Assembly: GCA_045862995.1 (NCBI GenBank)
Contig: BTVX01000006.1
Coordinates: forward strand, 1-64,000
From: UBA2387 sp019454665
GTDB taxonomy: Bacteria; Armatimonadota; Fimbriimonadia; Fimbriimonadales; Fimbriimonadaceae
DNA: 64,000 bases
Direction of reading: 5' to 3'
Below are positions 46,201 through 54,420 of the stretch, piece after piece. A program made the translations under genes and the position numbers. The notes below the pieces were generated by a model that ran no database searches, was not told where the DNA came from, and saw only the letters and a program-made list of their open reading frames with translations. The number at the start of each line of letters is the position of its first letter. Positions within the stretch are counted from its first letter, which is position 1.

Positions 46201-46388
46201 TTGGTGACCTGTCGCGCCTGACCACCTTTGGCCGAGACGACCCAAACATCGCCCTGGTAGGTGAAGGCGATTTGGGTCCCGTCGGGGCTCAGGGCGAGCG
46301 ATCGGGCGCCCCGAATGGTGCCATTCGCCTGAACCAGCGCGCCAAGGGCGAGGAGAAGCATGGAGGAAAGACCCGCGTGCATCCGCAT
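43239..46388 (-). CDS. Tricorn-like protease (S41 with beta-propeller)
   Basis: A 1049-residue protein with a signal peptide (MRMHAGLSSMLLLALGALVQ). Residues 25-640 contain WD40/TolB-like propeller blades (SPDGTQIAFTYQGDVWVVS is the first). The catalytic part begins near 680: a Ser-His pair in GELEASHTEAS, a PDZ region with LKPGEYVMSINGVAVAPN, GAVIDVRNNGGGNIS and the nucleophile region NERSFSNAEMF (about residue 950). Tricorn-type enzymes degrade short peptides; here it is predicted to be outside the cytoplasm. It precedes pyrD by 7 nt. Confidence 0.92.
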   Translation of the reverse strand: MRMHAGLSSMLLLALGALVQANGTIRGARSLALSPDGTQIAFTYQGDVWVVSAKGGQARQVTNHIEMDDNPVWSPDGKRIAFASNRTGNWDVFIAPLEGGRTERLTYFSGSDVPNDWTADGRILIAGSRDKAEGGIYAIEVATGRIHELLLDMMSVGSPKMSNDGTTLLYTRFGFPWTRPRYHGSAASQLHTLDLGTKQRSPVRTTDFQHLWPHFGPDAGTVYAVSADDQTPSSSYVGKSIGKVVDSARRTPNVYAFPVRSRGVNPRGERLTEFVGGSVRFLTAAKRTPLLAFEYEGDVYTMTPGQPAAKIGIVATLDDKVTYDERLVLTTGAAQASLDAKGENVVFQVRGELWSVPVKKGKGPNKDDATQLTDWPGVDANPLVHPRAGKAFFTSDREGSERLYVLDLATKEVTPVSQRDSDVANVKLTPDGQNVSFFITGAEGGLYTYPVDGGSVVRVFAMPGQYRFGSQSEYAWSPDGRFVAYVNNANGVTTNIHIYDTRENKDTNITRLNASHRSPEWSADGKFLYFASDRDGDGMYRVALKRRSFRDPDYDLKYEKPKDSVTVEIEFEDIEDRITRFGSQTGVGAITFDAENGDVLFLQGGDITKVGYDGEGVTKFTSGGGIGAFSISLDTKNLVYVQNGTISIMNHRAGNRPVTRVDFRADWTRDVRLERKAAFYEFWREYNRSFYDANFHGRDWLAIRKRYEPLLEAVAHRNEMATLLNMMIGELEASHTEASAAPGNPSGASTAHPGFTIDYSHAGPGLKIASVPKRTPGAYKDTELKPGEYVMSINGVAVAPNERAYDEALKNQGGRVITLKVNSTPTLDGAREVKYEALGGGEFGNIHYRNQIEQRRRYVEEKSGGRLTYVHIAGMGGPNFDRFNREIWEYGIGKDGAVIDVRNNGGGNISDRIIDILERVPHSIYASRDGVALPAPTQAWNKPIVVMQNERSFSNAEMFPYAMQQLRLATTIGMPTPGYVIWTYGLRLVDGTGARMPTSGVYRLDGSPLENMGQQPNIRVDITPAEYFSGKDPQLDRAIEELLKKLPRK

Positions 46389-46395
46389 GGCAGGT

Positions 46396-46401
46396 ACGTT
46401 A
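46396..46401 (-). promoter_or_regulatory. -10 box, probable leaderless transcript for the tricorn-like gene
   Basis: TAACGT (46401-46396, minus strand) lies 7 nt before the ATG at 46388, with no Shine-Dalgarno between. This spacing would place the transcript start at the start codon. Confidence 0.4.
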
Positions 46402-46442
46402 CCCCGTCCCGCTCTCCGCCCGAGCCTAGCAGTTGTACAGCC

Positions 46443-46477
46443 CCTGAACCCTGAACACTGAACCCTGAACCCTGAAC
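46443..46477. repeat. Five tandem copies of CCTGAAC
   Basis: The heptamer CCTGAAC is repeated five times without gaps; the third unit reads ACTGAAC. It lies in the 91-bp gap upstream of the tricorn-like gene and right at the end of the alpha/beta hydrolase gene (stop at 46480). It may be a slippage product with no function. Confidence 0.8.
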
Positions 46478-46479
46478 TC

Positions 46480-47112
46480 TCACTCCTTCAACATCATCTC
46501 GATCTCCTCGTACACCGACGACGGCTTGCGGCCGGAGCCTCTGGCGGGTTTGAGCGAGTGGTCCACGCCCTGGAGCCAGTGCATCGCCACGTTGGCCGGG
46601 AGGCGTGCCAGCACGGCCTCCATCAGGTCGCGGCGGCAAAGCGCGTCCTCGGTCCCGTTGACCAGCAGCGTCGGCACGGTCAGGTGCGGCAGGTGGGCGT
46701 CGCGGAGTTTCTCGGGCTGGCCCTCGGGGTGAAGCGGATAGGCGAAGCAGATCAGCCGGTCGCATGGAAAACCCTCGGCGGCGAGCATCGAGGCCACACG
46801 CCCGCCCATGGATTGGCCCGATAGGATCAGTGGCCCGCCGGGATGAAAGGCCTCCACCACGCGCCGGTAGCACGCCATGCACTTGGGCATCGGGTCGGGG
46901 AACGCGCGCCCGGCGGCGCGGTACTCGAAATCGAACCGCACGGTGCGGTATCCCTGCCTCCTGAAGATTTCGGCCAGCCGCGTCAACGATGGGCTCGACC
47001 ACCGGCCGCCCGCGCTCGGCGCCAGGACCACCGTCCCTTTGGGATCGTCCGGCGTTTCGACGTGGACGGGGATCGCGACCGACTCGAGGGCAAGCGACGC
47101 ATTGGGATCCAT
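46480..47112 (-). CDS. Alpha/beta hydrolase (KANL3/Tex30-like)
   Basis: A 210-residue protein with TVVLAPSAGGRWSSPSL (the dienelactone-hydrolase-like opening), FRRQGYRTVRFDFEYRA, the nucleophile motif SGQSMGGR, LLVNGTEDALC and the His in QGVDHSLK. This pattern fits the KANL3/Tex30 or dienelactone-hydrolase-like group. There is no leader, so it is cytoplasmic. It follows mnmE by 4 nt in the same direction. The substrate is not known. Confidence 0.85.
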   Translation of the reverse strand: MDPNASLALESVAIPVHVETPDDPKGTVVLAPSAGGRWSSPSLTRLAEIFRRQGYRTVRFDFEYRAAGRAFPDPMPKCMACYRRVVEAFHPGGPLILSGQSMGGRVASMLAAEGFPCDRLICFAYPLHPEGQPEKLRDAHLPHLTVPTLLVNGTEDALCRRDLMEAVLARLPANVAMHWLQGVDHSLKPARGSGRKPSSVYEEIEMMLKE

Positions 47113-47116
47113 TCGC

Positions 47117-48427
47117 CTACTTTCCCACACAGAAGTCGCGAAAGACGCGGACAATGAGGTCGAGCGTGGCCGTTTCACCCGTGATCGTGCCGAGTTCCAT
47201 CGCCGCCGACTGCAGGTGGATCGAGGCGAGGTCCACGGGCAGGCCAGAATCCAAGGTCTCGACGGCCTCGGCCAGACGGGCGTCGGCTTCGCGCAGGTGG
47301 TCGGCATGCCGGTCGTTGATCGCCAGCCAGCGGCCCTCGGTCGAGCCCAAGCCCGCGCGTTCGGCCACGGCTCGGCGCAAGGCCTCCAACCCAGCGCCGG
47401 TCTTGGCCGAGACGTGGAAGCCCCTTCCGTCCCCCTTGGCAAGGTCGCATTTGGTCAGGATCAGCCAGGCGCGTTCGCCCAGCCGGGCCAAGTGGTTGCG
47501 GTCCTCGTCGTCGAGGCCCTTGGCGGCATCCACGACGTACCAAACCAGGTCGGCGCTCGCTTCGGCTCGGTGCGAGCGCTCGATGCCCATGCGCTCGATG
47601 GGGTCGTGGCTGTCGCGTAGACCGGCGGTATCGGTGACCACGCACGGCACGCCGCCGAGGTCGAGCCGCTCTTCGAGCGTGTCCCGCGTCGTACCGGGGA
47701 TGTCGGTGACGATGGCGCGGTCGGTGCCCATCAGGGCGTTCAGCAGCGACGACTTGCCCGCGTTGGGTTGGCCGAGGATCGCGATGCGGTAGCCCGTGCG
47801 GACGATCGCGCCGAGCTTGGCCGTGGCCAACAGAGCCCTGACGGACTCCCGCACACCCACAAGCGTGGAAATGGCGGCATCGCGGTCGAACTCGCCGATC
47901 TCGTCGGGAAAGTCCACGCTGGCCTCGATGCCCGCCGCGACCTGCAGGGTCCTCTCCCGGAGCGCGGCGACTTCGCGCTTGAGGTCGCCGCCGCGCAGGG
48001 CGTTGGCCAGCCGGAGTTGGGCGTCGGTCTCGGATTCGATGGTCTCGCGGACGCCTTCGGCTTGCGTCAGGTCGAGCCTGCCGTTCATGAAACTGCGCCG
48101 CGTGAATTCGCCCGGCTCGGCCAGCCTGGCGCCCGCCGCGAGGCACGCGTCTACCAATGACCTCACCGACGCCCGCGACCCGTGGACCGAGAACTCGACC
48201 GTCGCCTCGCCGGTGTAGCTGTGGCCCTCGGCGAAGGGGAGTGCGATCCCGTCATCGCCATGCGCGAACGTCCCGTACAGGGCTTTGCGGGCCTCGATTG
48301 GCTCGTGCCACGGGGCGAACACTTTGGCGGCGACGGCGTAGGATTGCTGCCCCGAGACGCGCACGACGGCGACGGCTGCGGGCTCGGTCCCCGTGATCGG
48401 CGCGACGATGGTGTCGAAGAGGTTCAC
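47117..48427 (-). CDS. mnmE: tRNA modification GTPase MnmE
   Basis: A 436-residue GTPase that, with MnmG, forms the cmnm5 group at U34 of certain tRNAs. Order: N-terminal tetrahydrofolate domain (1-115, with DTIVAPITGTEPAAVAVVRVSG), helical domain, then the G domain (GQPNAGKSSLLN, TDIPGTTRD, DTAGLRDSHD, LTKCD). It ends with FCVGK, the conserved C-terminal Cys motif. The start is GTG at 48427, 7 nt after a TACAGT box. Confidence 0.96.
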   Translation of the reverse strand: MNLFDTIVAPITGTEPAAVAVVRVSGQQSYAVAAKVFAPWHEPIEARKALYGTFAHGDDGIALPFAEGHSYTGEATVEFSVHGSRASVRSLVDACLAAGARLAEPGEFTRRSFMNGRLDLTQAEGVRETIESETDAQLRLANALRGGDLKREVAALRERTLQVAAGIEASVDFPDEIGEFDRDAAISTLVGVRESVRALLATAKLGAIVRTGYRIAILGQPNAGKSSLLNALMGTDRAIVTDIPGTTRDTLEERLDLGGVPCVVTDTAGLRDSHDPIERMGIERSHRAEASADLVWYVVDAAKGLDDEDRNHLARLGERAWLILTKCDLAKGDGRGFHVSAKTGAGLEALRRAVAERAGLGSTEGRWLAINDRHADHLREADARLAEAVETLDSGLPVDLASIHLQSAAMELGTITGETATLDLIVRVFRDFCVGK

Positions 48428-48434
48428 CGGGCCT

Positions 48435-48440
48435 ACTGTA
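48435..48440 (-). promoter_or_regulatory. -10 box, probable leaderless transcript for mnmE
   Basis: TACAGT (48440-48435, minus strand) ends 7 nt before the GTG at 48427. No Shine-Dalgarno lies between. Confidence 0.45.
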
Positions 48441-48510
48441 TCCGAAGTCGCGCGGCCCGCTATTCGGGGCGGTTGGCGGTTTCGCAGACCCGCTCAAGCG
48501 GCGGCGCGCT

Positions 48511-49050
48511 TCATGCCTTTGCGCCGGCAGCGAGCCGCGCATGCGCGTCCATCGCTTGCGCCAAGCGGTTCGAAGCGTCGGTGTAGCGGCGGTCGGCAAC
48601 GGCCAAACGGTCGTCCATGGCTTTGAACGTCGCATCGGATTCCCGCAAGCGGCTCCGCTCGCGATCCATCGCGGCGCGATCCAGCGACGTGCGGCCCGTC
48701 GCCTTCTTCACCGCCGCCTCGACCTGCCCTTGGAGCGACTTCACGGCCAACGCGGCATCAATGCGCGCCACAAACGCTCGGACGACCTCGAGCTCCATCT
48801 GGTCCATGTCGCTTCGTTCCGGCAGGTCGGCGAGCTTGGTCTCGAGCACCTTGGCCTCGTCCTTCCACCGCAAGAGCACTTCTTCGTTCGTCCGAACGCC
48901 GATGTCCCGCGTCGAACTCATCAGAGTCGAGAACGCCACACGCAGACCGGTGGCCTGTTGACTCGGCTCGGGCGCGGCCTGTTCCCGCGGCTCTTGGCGG
49001 GCGCACGCGCCCAGCGAGAGCACTACGAGAACAACCCAAAGCCAGCGCAT
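48511..49050 (-). CDS. Helical lipoprotein of unknown function
   Basis: A 179-residue lipoprotein: leader MRWLWVVLVVLSLGAC with the lipobox Cys16. After a short Glu/Pro/Gln-rich linker, residues 35-175 are nearly all helical and charged (FKAMDDRLAVADRRYTDASN), possibly coiled coil. No family is recognised. It follows the sugar nucleotidyltransferase gene by 3 nt, so it belongs to the same transcript. Confidence 0.7.
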   Translation of the reverse strand: MRWLWVVLVVLSLGACARQEPREQAAPEPSQQATGLRVAFSTLMSSTRDIGVRTNEEVLLRWKDEAKVLETKLADLPERSDMDQMELEVVRAFVARIDAALAVKSLQGQVEAAVKKATGRTSLDRAAMDRERSRLRESDATFKAMDDRLAVADRRYTDASNRLAQAMDAHARLAAGAKA

Positions 49051-49053
49051 GAT

Positions 49054-49992
49054 TTAGTCCACGCGACGCGTCTCGGAACCCATCGCGATGGTGGATACGA
49101 ATTCCGCGCCGGAAGCGTTGCCGCCGATGAGCGAACGTCGGATCGCCCCGTCCGAGGCCACGGTCGAGCCTGGCAGCACCACGGCGTTTTCGATGCGGGT
49201 GGCCCGCACCTTGCAGCCCGGTCCGATGACCACGTTGTCGCCGATTTCGGCGTCCACGTCGCTCTCGGAGTGGATCAGAGTGCCGCCCCCGATGAGGAAG
49301 GCACTCGTCTCTAGGAACGAATCCAGCGTGCCCGTGTCGAACCACTCGCCCGTGTAGACCCCGGCGCGCACGTCGTGGCCCCCGTCCACCAGCATCTGGA
49401 TGGCGTCGGTGATTTCGTATTCGCCACGCGCGCTGGGTCGAAGATCGTCGAGCATGTCCCAAATGGGACGGCGGAAGAAGTAGACGCCCGCCATCGCGAG
49501 GTTGCTTTCGGGGACTTGGGGCTTCTCGACCAACCGGACGATGCGGTCTCCATCCACGTTGGCCACGCCGAATCTGCTGGGATCGGGCACGGCCTTGACC
49601 AGGTTGAGGTTCGCGCAACCCGAGGTTCGAAACGTCTCGGCGGCCTTGGCCAGGCTCTCCGAATACACCGCGTCGCCCAGGTACATGCAGAAGTCGTCCT
49701 CGCCCACGAAGTCCTTGGCGAACGACATGGCGTGGGCGAGCCCCTTGGCCTCGGGCTGGCGCGCGTAGGCCACCGAAAGGCCGTTGCCCGTCTTGTCGCC
49801 GAGGGCATCGCGCATGGCGGCCTCGTTGCGGCCGACGACGACGCAAACGTCTTGCACGCCGATCTCCTTCAACCGGTCGAAGGCGTAGTCCAGCGTGGGA
49901 CGGTTGGCGAGAGGCAACAGGGGCTTCGGGACGACCTGGGTGACGGGATACAGGCGCGTTCCCATCCCAGCGGCGAGGATGACGGCTTTCAT
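49054..49992 (-). CDS. Sugar nucleotidyltransferase (RmlA/GlmU-like)
   Basis: A 312-residue enzyme with AVILAAGMGTRLYPVTQVVPKPLL, the nucleotide-binding signature of sugar-1-phosphate nucleotidyltransferases, then MYLGDAVY (metal Asp) and EYEITDAIQML. Residues 240-312 show a left-handed beta-helix pattern (IGDNVVIGPGCKVRATRIENAVVLPGS split in turns). It joins an NTP to a sugar phosphate, probably glucose-1-phosphate. The nucleotide-sugar products may feed the polysaccharide genes downstream. Confidence 0.9.
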   Translation of the reverse strand: MKAVILAAGMGTRLYPVTQVVPKPLLPLANRPTLDYAFDRLKEIGVQDVCVVVGRNEAAMRDALGDKTGNGLSVAYARQPEAKGLAHAMSFAKDFVGEDDFCMYLGDAVYSESLAKAAETFRTSGCANLNLVKAVPDPSRFGVANVDGDRIVRLVEKPQVPESNLAMAGVYFFRRPIWDMLDDLRPSARGEYEITDAIQMLVDGGHDVRAGVYTGEWFDTGTLDSFLETSAFLIGGGTLIHSESDVDAEIGDNVVIGPGCKVRATRIENAVVLPGSTVASDGAIRRSLIGGNASGAEFVSTIAMGSETRRVD

Positions 49993-50054
49993 AGGCGTTT
50001 GCTGGCTTGGCGAGACTACCCTGCAACCCCTCATACGGTACGCTGGGACCCACG

Positions 50055-51287
50055 TTGCTCGGGTGGCGCACTGGACGATTCGCGTTGGCTTTGGGCCTCT
50101 CGGCCCTCCTCTTCGGGTGCCGGAGCGAGCCTCCCGCGCCCTACGAGACGTTCCTCGACGCGCGTCCCGTCCCGCCGATCGACACATCGCGCTTAGACGC
50201 TTACGATTGGTACGCGTCCGCCGCTTTGGAAGCCGAGCAGAAAGCGGGCGACTACGCCAAGTGGGTCTCGTTTCCCGAATCCGATCGGACCAAGATCATC
50301 GCGGTGTTGGGCCCTGCGCTTCAAAAGGTCGCCCGGGGGACGACGCTCACTTGTTCGTATCGCTGCGGGCCGACCAAGCCGTTCGAGCGCGTGCCTTATG
50401 CTGCGGGGTGGCGCTTGTGCGGACGCGCCCTCGCGTGGCGCATCGAGCGGGCGTTGGCCTCCGGCGACGTGTCCGCCGCCATCCGCGACTTCTTGGTGGC
50501 CACGCGGTTCGGGTTCGATCTGACGGCGGGCGACACCACGGTGGCTTCGCTGGGGCTGGCCATCGTGGACGAGGCGCGGCTGGCGTTGCTCAAAGGCCGA
50601 GCCAAGCTCTCGGCGCAAGACCTCCGCTCCGTCGCGACCGGACTCGGCGAAGCGTTGGCCCGCGTTCCCCAAGCCGACCTGTCCATGGACTGCGAAGCCC
50701 AACAGATGCTGGCGGCGGTGGATTACGTTCAGGACGCCTATCGCGCTGGCAGCTACGACGCCATCATCGCGGCGCTCGGCCCCGAGATCAGGAACGCCAC
50801 CGATGCTCTGGAGGCTATGAGGGGCTCGGACGCCAAGCAGAGGCCCGCCTACTTCCGGGGATTCGCCCAAGAAGCCAAGGAACGAGCCAAACGGATGCGG
50901 CAACTCGCCGGCATGCCCGCCGTCGAACGCGCCGACCAGGAGCCTCTCGATCTCCCAGGCGATCGCCCCTGGCGTCGCTTCGCCCGGCATTTCTTCATGG
51001 CGGCCGAGCCCTATCTGGCCATGCGCGACCGTACGCTCGCCCGAACGAAGCTGTTGCTTGTCGAGTGCCACGCCCTGAGCTTCGTCAAAGCGGGCCAACC
51101 GGCCCCCCTGGGACTCAGCCCGTTGCCCAACGTCGCTGTGACCGACCCCTACACCGGCGCGCCGTTGCGCTATCTCGCGTCCGGGAGCACGTTCCGAGCC
51201 TACTCCGTCGGTCCGAACTTCGCCGACGACGGCGGCGAGAGCGGCGAAGACGGAGAATCGCCCGACCTGGTCCTTGAATCGGGATAG
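50055..51287 (+). CDS. Lipoprotein of unknown function
   Basis: A protein of about 410 residues. The leader RTGRFALALGLSALLFGC ends in a lipobox Cys. The body is largely helical, with RALAWRIERALASGDVSAAIRDFL as a good example. The C-terminal part ends in DPYTGAPLRYLASG, YSVGPNFADDGGESGEDGE, a pattern seen in hypothetical proteins of Armatimonadota and Planctomycetes. The TTG at 50055 gives the best leader; an upstream ATG at 50007 adds 16 residues of unlikely sequence. The function is unknown. Confidence 0.75.
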   Translation: MLGWRTGRFALALGLSALLFGCRSEPPAPYETFLDARPVPPIDTSRLDAYDWYASAALEAEQKAGDYAKWVSFPESDRTKIIAVLGPALQKVARGTTLTCSYRCGPTKPFERVPYAAGWRLCGRALAWRIERALASGDVSAAIRDFLVATRFGFDLTAGDTTVASLGLAIVDEARLALLKGRAKLSAQDLRSVATGLGEALARVPQADLSMDCEAQQMLAAVDYVQDAYRAGSYDAIIAALGPEIRNATDALEAMRGSDAKQRPAYFRGFAQEAKERAKRMRQLAGMPAVERADQEPLDLPGDRPWRRFARHFFMAAEPYLAMRDRTLARTKLLLVECHALSFVKAGQPAPLGLSPLPNVAVTDPYTGAPLRYLASGSTFRAYSVGPNFADDGGESGEDGESPDLVLESG

Positions 51288-51327
51288 GTACGGTCCTTAG
51301 CCGCGAAACGTCGTCCCTGCGGCAAGC

Positions 51328-51333
51328 CATAAT
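51328..51333 (+). promoter_or_regulatory. -10 box, near-leaderless transcript for the OppD-type gene
   Basis: CATAAT ends 8 nt before the ATG at 51342. There is no ribosome site in the remaining bases. Confidence 0.4.
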
Positions 51334-51341
51334 GAGCCCTC

Positions 51342-52307
51342 ATGGCCGTCCTCGAAGTCCGCGATCTCGAAGTGTCGTTCGGGCCGATCAAGATCCTGCG
51401 CGGCGTTTCGTTCGACCTGGAAGCCGGACGGACGCTCGGGATCGTGGGCGAATCGGGGTGCGGCAAGTCCATGACCGGCTTCGCCATCATGGGAATGCTC
51501 ATCCCGCCGGGGCGCATCTCGGACGGCTCGATCAGGCTCGTCGGCGAAGAACTGGTCGGCAAGACTTCCAAGGCCATGGAATCCGTGCGGGGCAAACGCA
51601 TCGCTCTCGTGATGCAGGACCCCTTCACCTCGCTCAACCCCATGATGCGCGTGGGCGACCAGATCGCCGAGGTGCTCATCCTGCACCAGAAGATGGCCCG
51701 AGACGCAGCGCGCAAACGCGCCGTCGAACTGCTCGACCAGGTGGGCGTGCCCGCCCCCGAGTCCTCTGCGGGCAAGTATCCGCACCAGATGTCCGGCGGC
51801 CAGCGGCAGAGGGTGGTCATCGCGATGGCCTTCGCGTGCAAACCCGAGGTGCTCATCGCCGACGAGCCGACCACGGCGCTCGACGTCACGCTCCAAGCCC
51901 AGATCCTGCGCCTGATCCGCGAACTCAAGGAGAAGGAAGGGACTGCCGTGATGATGATTTCGCACGACATCGGCGTCATCGGCTCGCTCGCCTCGCGCAT
52001 CGCCGTGTTCTATGCGGGCAAGATCGTGGAGAGCGGCCCCTCGAAGGAAGTGCTGTTCAACCCGGTCCACCCCTACACACGGGCGCTTCTGGAGGCCCTC
52101 CCCCGCGCGGGCGCCGAGCGGCTCGAATCCATCCCCGGCCAGCCGCCCGACTTCTCCAAACTGCCGCCGGGCTGCGCCTTCGAGCCCCGCTGCAAGCACC
52201 GCGTCGAAGCTTGTCTCCAGGACCCGGCGTTGGAAGCCGACGCCTCGGGCCGCTCGTCCGCCTGCTGGCGACGAAGCGATCTCGCCGCCGATCTCAAGGT
52301 CCTGTGA
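51342..52307 (+). CDS. Oligopeptide/dipeptide ABC transporter ATPase (OppD/DppD-like)
   Basis: A 321-residue ATPase: Walker A GESGCGKSM, Q-loop VMQDPFTSLNPM, signature MSGGQRQRVVIAMAFACKPE, Walker B LIADEPTTALDVT, H-loop ISHDIG. The C-terminal oligo_HPY-type region holds GCAFEPRCKHRVEAC, a cysteine motif typical of peptide-importer ATPases that may bind an Fe-S cluster. No permease or solute-binding gene is next to it, so the partners must be elsewhere. The next gene begins 14 nt later. Confidence 0.93.
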   Translation: MAVLEVRDLEVSFGPIKILRGVSFDLEAGRTLGIVGESGCGKSMTGFAIMGMLIPPGRISDGSIRLVGEELVGKTSKAMESVRGKRIALVMQDPFTSLNPMMRVGDQIAEVLILHQKMARDAARKRAVELLDQVGVPAPESSAGKYPHQMSGGQRQRVVIAMAFACKPEVLIADEPTTALDVTLQAQILRLIRELKEKEGTAVMMISHDIGVIGSLASRIAVFYAGKIVESGPSKEVLFNPVHPYTRALLEALPRAGAERLESIPGQPPDFSKLPPGCAFEPRCKHRVEACLQDPALEADASGRSSACWRRSDLAADLKVL

Positions 52308-52313
52308 TACAAT
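52308..52313 (+). promoter_or_regulatory. -10 box, probable leaderless transcript
   Basis: TACAAT ends 7 nt before the GTG at 52321. It begins at the first base after the stop codon of the ATPase gene. TGTGA precedes it, resembling an extended -10. Confidence 0.45.
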
Positions 52314-52320
52314 CCGGGTC

Positions 52321-53004
52321 GTGATCGCCGCCCTGCTCGGAACCGCGCTCTTGGCTCAGGCCGCCAACCCAGCGGCGCAACCCGTGCCTTCGGTGGATGT
52401 GGAGGCGCGCGTGCCCGGCAAGGCCTCGGTTTGGCTCGCGGGCAGCAGCCCCTCGGCCATTGCGGGATGGTATGTGGATGGCAGCGGCTCGAGACGCTAC
52501 GACCAGATGCCCAACTGCGGGCCGACCAAGATCGCCCTCCGCCCAGGCATGACTTCGTTTACGGTGGTCACGTCGAACGGCGAAGTCCGGATCGCCGACG
52601 AGATCGGAACCGAAGCCTATGGACCGGCGGGCGATCTCAAGCGAACGGTGCCTCGCAACCGCGACCAGTCGTATCGCGGACCGATCGGCGAGGTGGCCGC
52701 GCCAATCGGCGGCCTGATGGGCGTCTACTTGCCCGAGGTCAGCGCCGACCACCCGGCAGACCAATCGCGTTGGCAGGTGGGCCGAGTCGCCATCGGGCAG
52801 AAAGCGGTCGCGCCCAGACTCTATATTCCGTTCTACATCGGCATCGGACGCACGTCGGACAACACGCCGGTCGTGTTCAACGTGCCGAAGGGCGCCGCCA
52901 CGCTCTATCTGGGCGTGATGGGCCAAACGGCCTGGGCCAAGCACGAGGGGCAATACGACGTGGTGCTCAAGTTCGAGACGCCGAAGCGTCCCATAGGTGG
53001 GTGA
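52321..53004 (+). CDS. Secreted protein of unknown function
   Basis: A 227-residue protein with leader VIAALLGTALLAQAANP. It appears beta-rich (VEARVPGKASVWLAG, VVTSNGEVRIADEIG) and closes with TPVVFNVPKGAATLYLGVMG and WAKHEGQYDVVLKF. That ending resembles the sugar-binding or lectin-like C-terminal pattern of secreted proteins in other phyla, but I cannot name it. It follows the OppD-type gene by 13 nt. Confidence 0.65.
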   Translation: MIAALLGTALLAQAANPAAQPVPSVDVEARVPGKASVWLAGSSPSAIAGWYVDGSGSRRYDQMPNCGPTKIALRPGMTSFTVVTSNGEVRIADEIGTEAYGPAGDLKRTVPRNRDQSYRGPIGEVAAPIGGLMGVYLPEVSADHPADQSRWQVGRVAIGQKAVAPRLYIPFYIGIGRTSDNTPVVFNVPKGAATLYLGVMGQTAWAKHEGQYDVVLKFETPKRPIGG

Positions 53005-53097
53005 CCCCATCAATTCGGGTTCGATTCAGGTTCGCGGGAACCAAGATGGTGGTATCCTTTAGGTCGCGCGACAGTGCGTCCTGATGTCTGAAAACTC

Positions 53098-54420
53098 ATG
53101 ACCCAGAACCCTTTCCTCAGAGAATTGCTCGCCAAGATCGCCCACCGGTCTTGCACCGTCGGCGTCGTCGGCATGGGCCGCGTGGGTCTGCCGTTCGCCG
53201 TCGAAGCCGCCAAGGCCGGATTCAACGTGGTCGGCGTGGACACCGATCCCGAGCGCGTCGCCAGCCTCAAGCGCGGGGTCTCCTACGTCGAGGACGTCCC
53301 GTCCAGCGAGATCAAAGCCCTCGTGCTGAGCGGCAAGTTGCAGGTCTTCGGCGAAATCGACGACGCCCCGGACTTCGACGTCCTGACCATCTCGATCGCG
53401 ACCAAGCTCGACAAGAGCGCCACCCCCGATCTATCCGGTTTGACCAGAGTCGCAGCGGGCCTGTGCAGCAGGCTTCGAGCCGGAGTGCTGATCAGCTGTG
53501 ATTCGACCGTTTACCCAGGTGCGACCGAAGAGATTTTCCAAACGTCGTTCATGTCCACCGGCCTCACGCCGGACAAAGACTTCTTCCTGGCGCACTCGCC
53601 CGAGCGGGTGGACCCCGGCAACCGGGCCTACTCTGAGAAGACGATCACCCGCGTCGTCGGCGGCATCGGCCCTAACTCGGTGGCCGTCGCAAAAGCCTTC
53701 TACGAGGCCGTGCTCGACCGCGTCCACGTCGTCAGCAGCACGCGCGTCGCCGAGCTGACCAAGCTGTACGAGAACACGTTCCGCGCGGTGAACATCGGGC
53801 TGGTCAACGAAATGCTCCGCGTGTGCGACCACATGGGTCTGGACGTGTGGGAGATCCTCGACGCGGCGAACACCAAGCCGTTCGGCATCATGCGGTTCCT
53901 TCCAGGGCCCGGCGTCGGCGGCGACTGCGTCGAACTGGATAGCCATCTTCTCGAATGGAAGGCGCGCGAATACAACTTCCCCACGCGGTTCGTCGGCCTT
54001 GCCACCGACATCAACCGCTCGATGCCGGCCTATGTCATCGAACGCCTTTGGCGCATCCTCAACGACCGAGGACTGCCCGTCAAGGGCTCGAAAGTGCTGG
54101 TCATCGGCGCTTCCTACAAGCGCGACGTCGCCGACCTGCGCGAATCGCCCGCCGTCCGCATCATGGACATGCTGACCGAGCGCGGCGCCGTGCTGGCCTA
54201 TCACGATCCGATGGTGCCCTCGCTGAAGACGGCCCATCTGGAACTCAAGAGCGTCCAACTGACGCCGGAAACCCTGTCTCACCACGACGTGGTGATGATC
54301 CTCACCGACCACAGCACCGTGGACTACGCGCTCGTCGCCGAGCACTCCAATCTGGTCTTCGACACGCGGGGCGCAACGCGAAATGTTGGTCTTAGTAGCC
54401 CGAGGATACACCTCCTATGA
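53098..54420 (+). CDS. UDP-sugar 6-dehydrogenase (WecC/WbpA-like)
   Basis: A 440-residue enzyme that oxidises C6 of a UDP-sugar to a uronate with two NAD. NAD site GMGRVGLPF (25-33); HSPERVDPGNR (167-177); catalytic region with K222 (ELTKLYENT) and Cys277 in PGVGGDCVELD. The usual sequence after the Cys is I-P-x-D; here it is V-E-L-D, so the substrate pocket may differ. C-terminal domain: LVIGASYKRDVADLRESPA. It opens the polysaccharide locus. A TATCCT box lies 39 nt upstream. Confidence 0.93.
   Translation: MTQNPFLRELLAKIAHRSCTVGVVGMGRVGLPFAVEAAKAGFNVVGVDTDPERVASLKRGVSYVEDVPSSEIKALVLSGKLQVFGEIDDAPDFDVLTISIATKLDKSATPDLSGLTRVAAGLCSRLRAGVLISCDSTVYPGATEEIFQTSFMSTGLTPDKDFFLAHSPERVDPGNRAYSEKTITRVVGGIGPNSVAVAKAFYEAVLDRVHVVSSTRVAELTKLYENTFRAVNIGLVNEMLRVCDHMGLDVWEILDAANTKPFGIMRFLPGPGVGGDCVELDSHLLEWKAREYNFPTRFVGLATDINRSMPAYVIERLWRILNDRGLPVKGSKVLVIGASYKRDVADLRESPAVRIMDMLTERGAVLAYHDPMVPSLKTAHLELKSVQLTPETLSHHDVVMILTDHSTVDYALVAEHSNLVFDTRGATRNVGLSSPRIHLL

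Noticed and set aside
46443..46477. Heptamer array considered as a CRISPR
   Set aside because: The units are 7 bp with no spacers, and no cas gene is nearby.
53005..53040. GGTTCGATTC-like words suggesting a tRNA T-arm
   Set aside because: No acceptor, D-arm or anticodon stem can be built around them.
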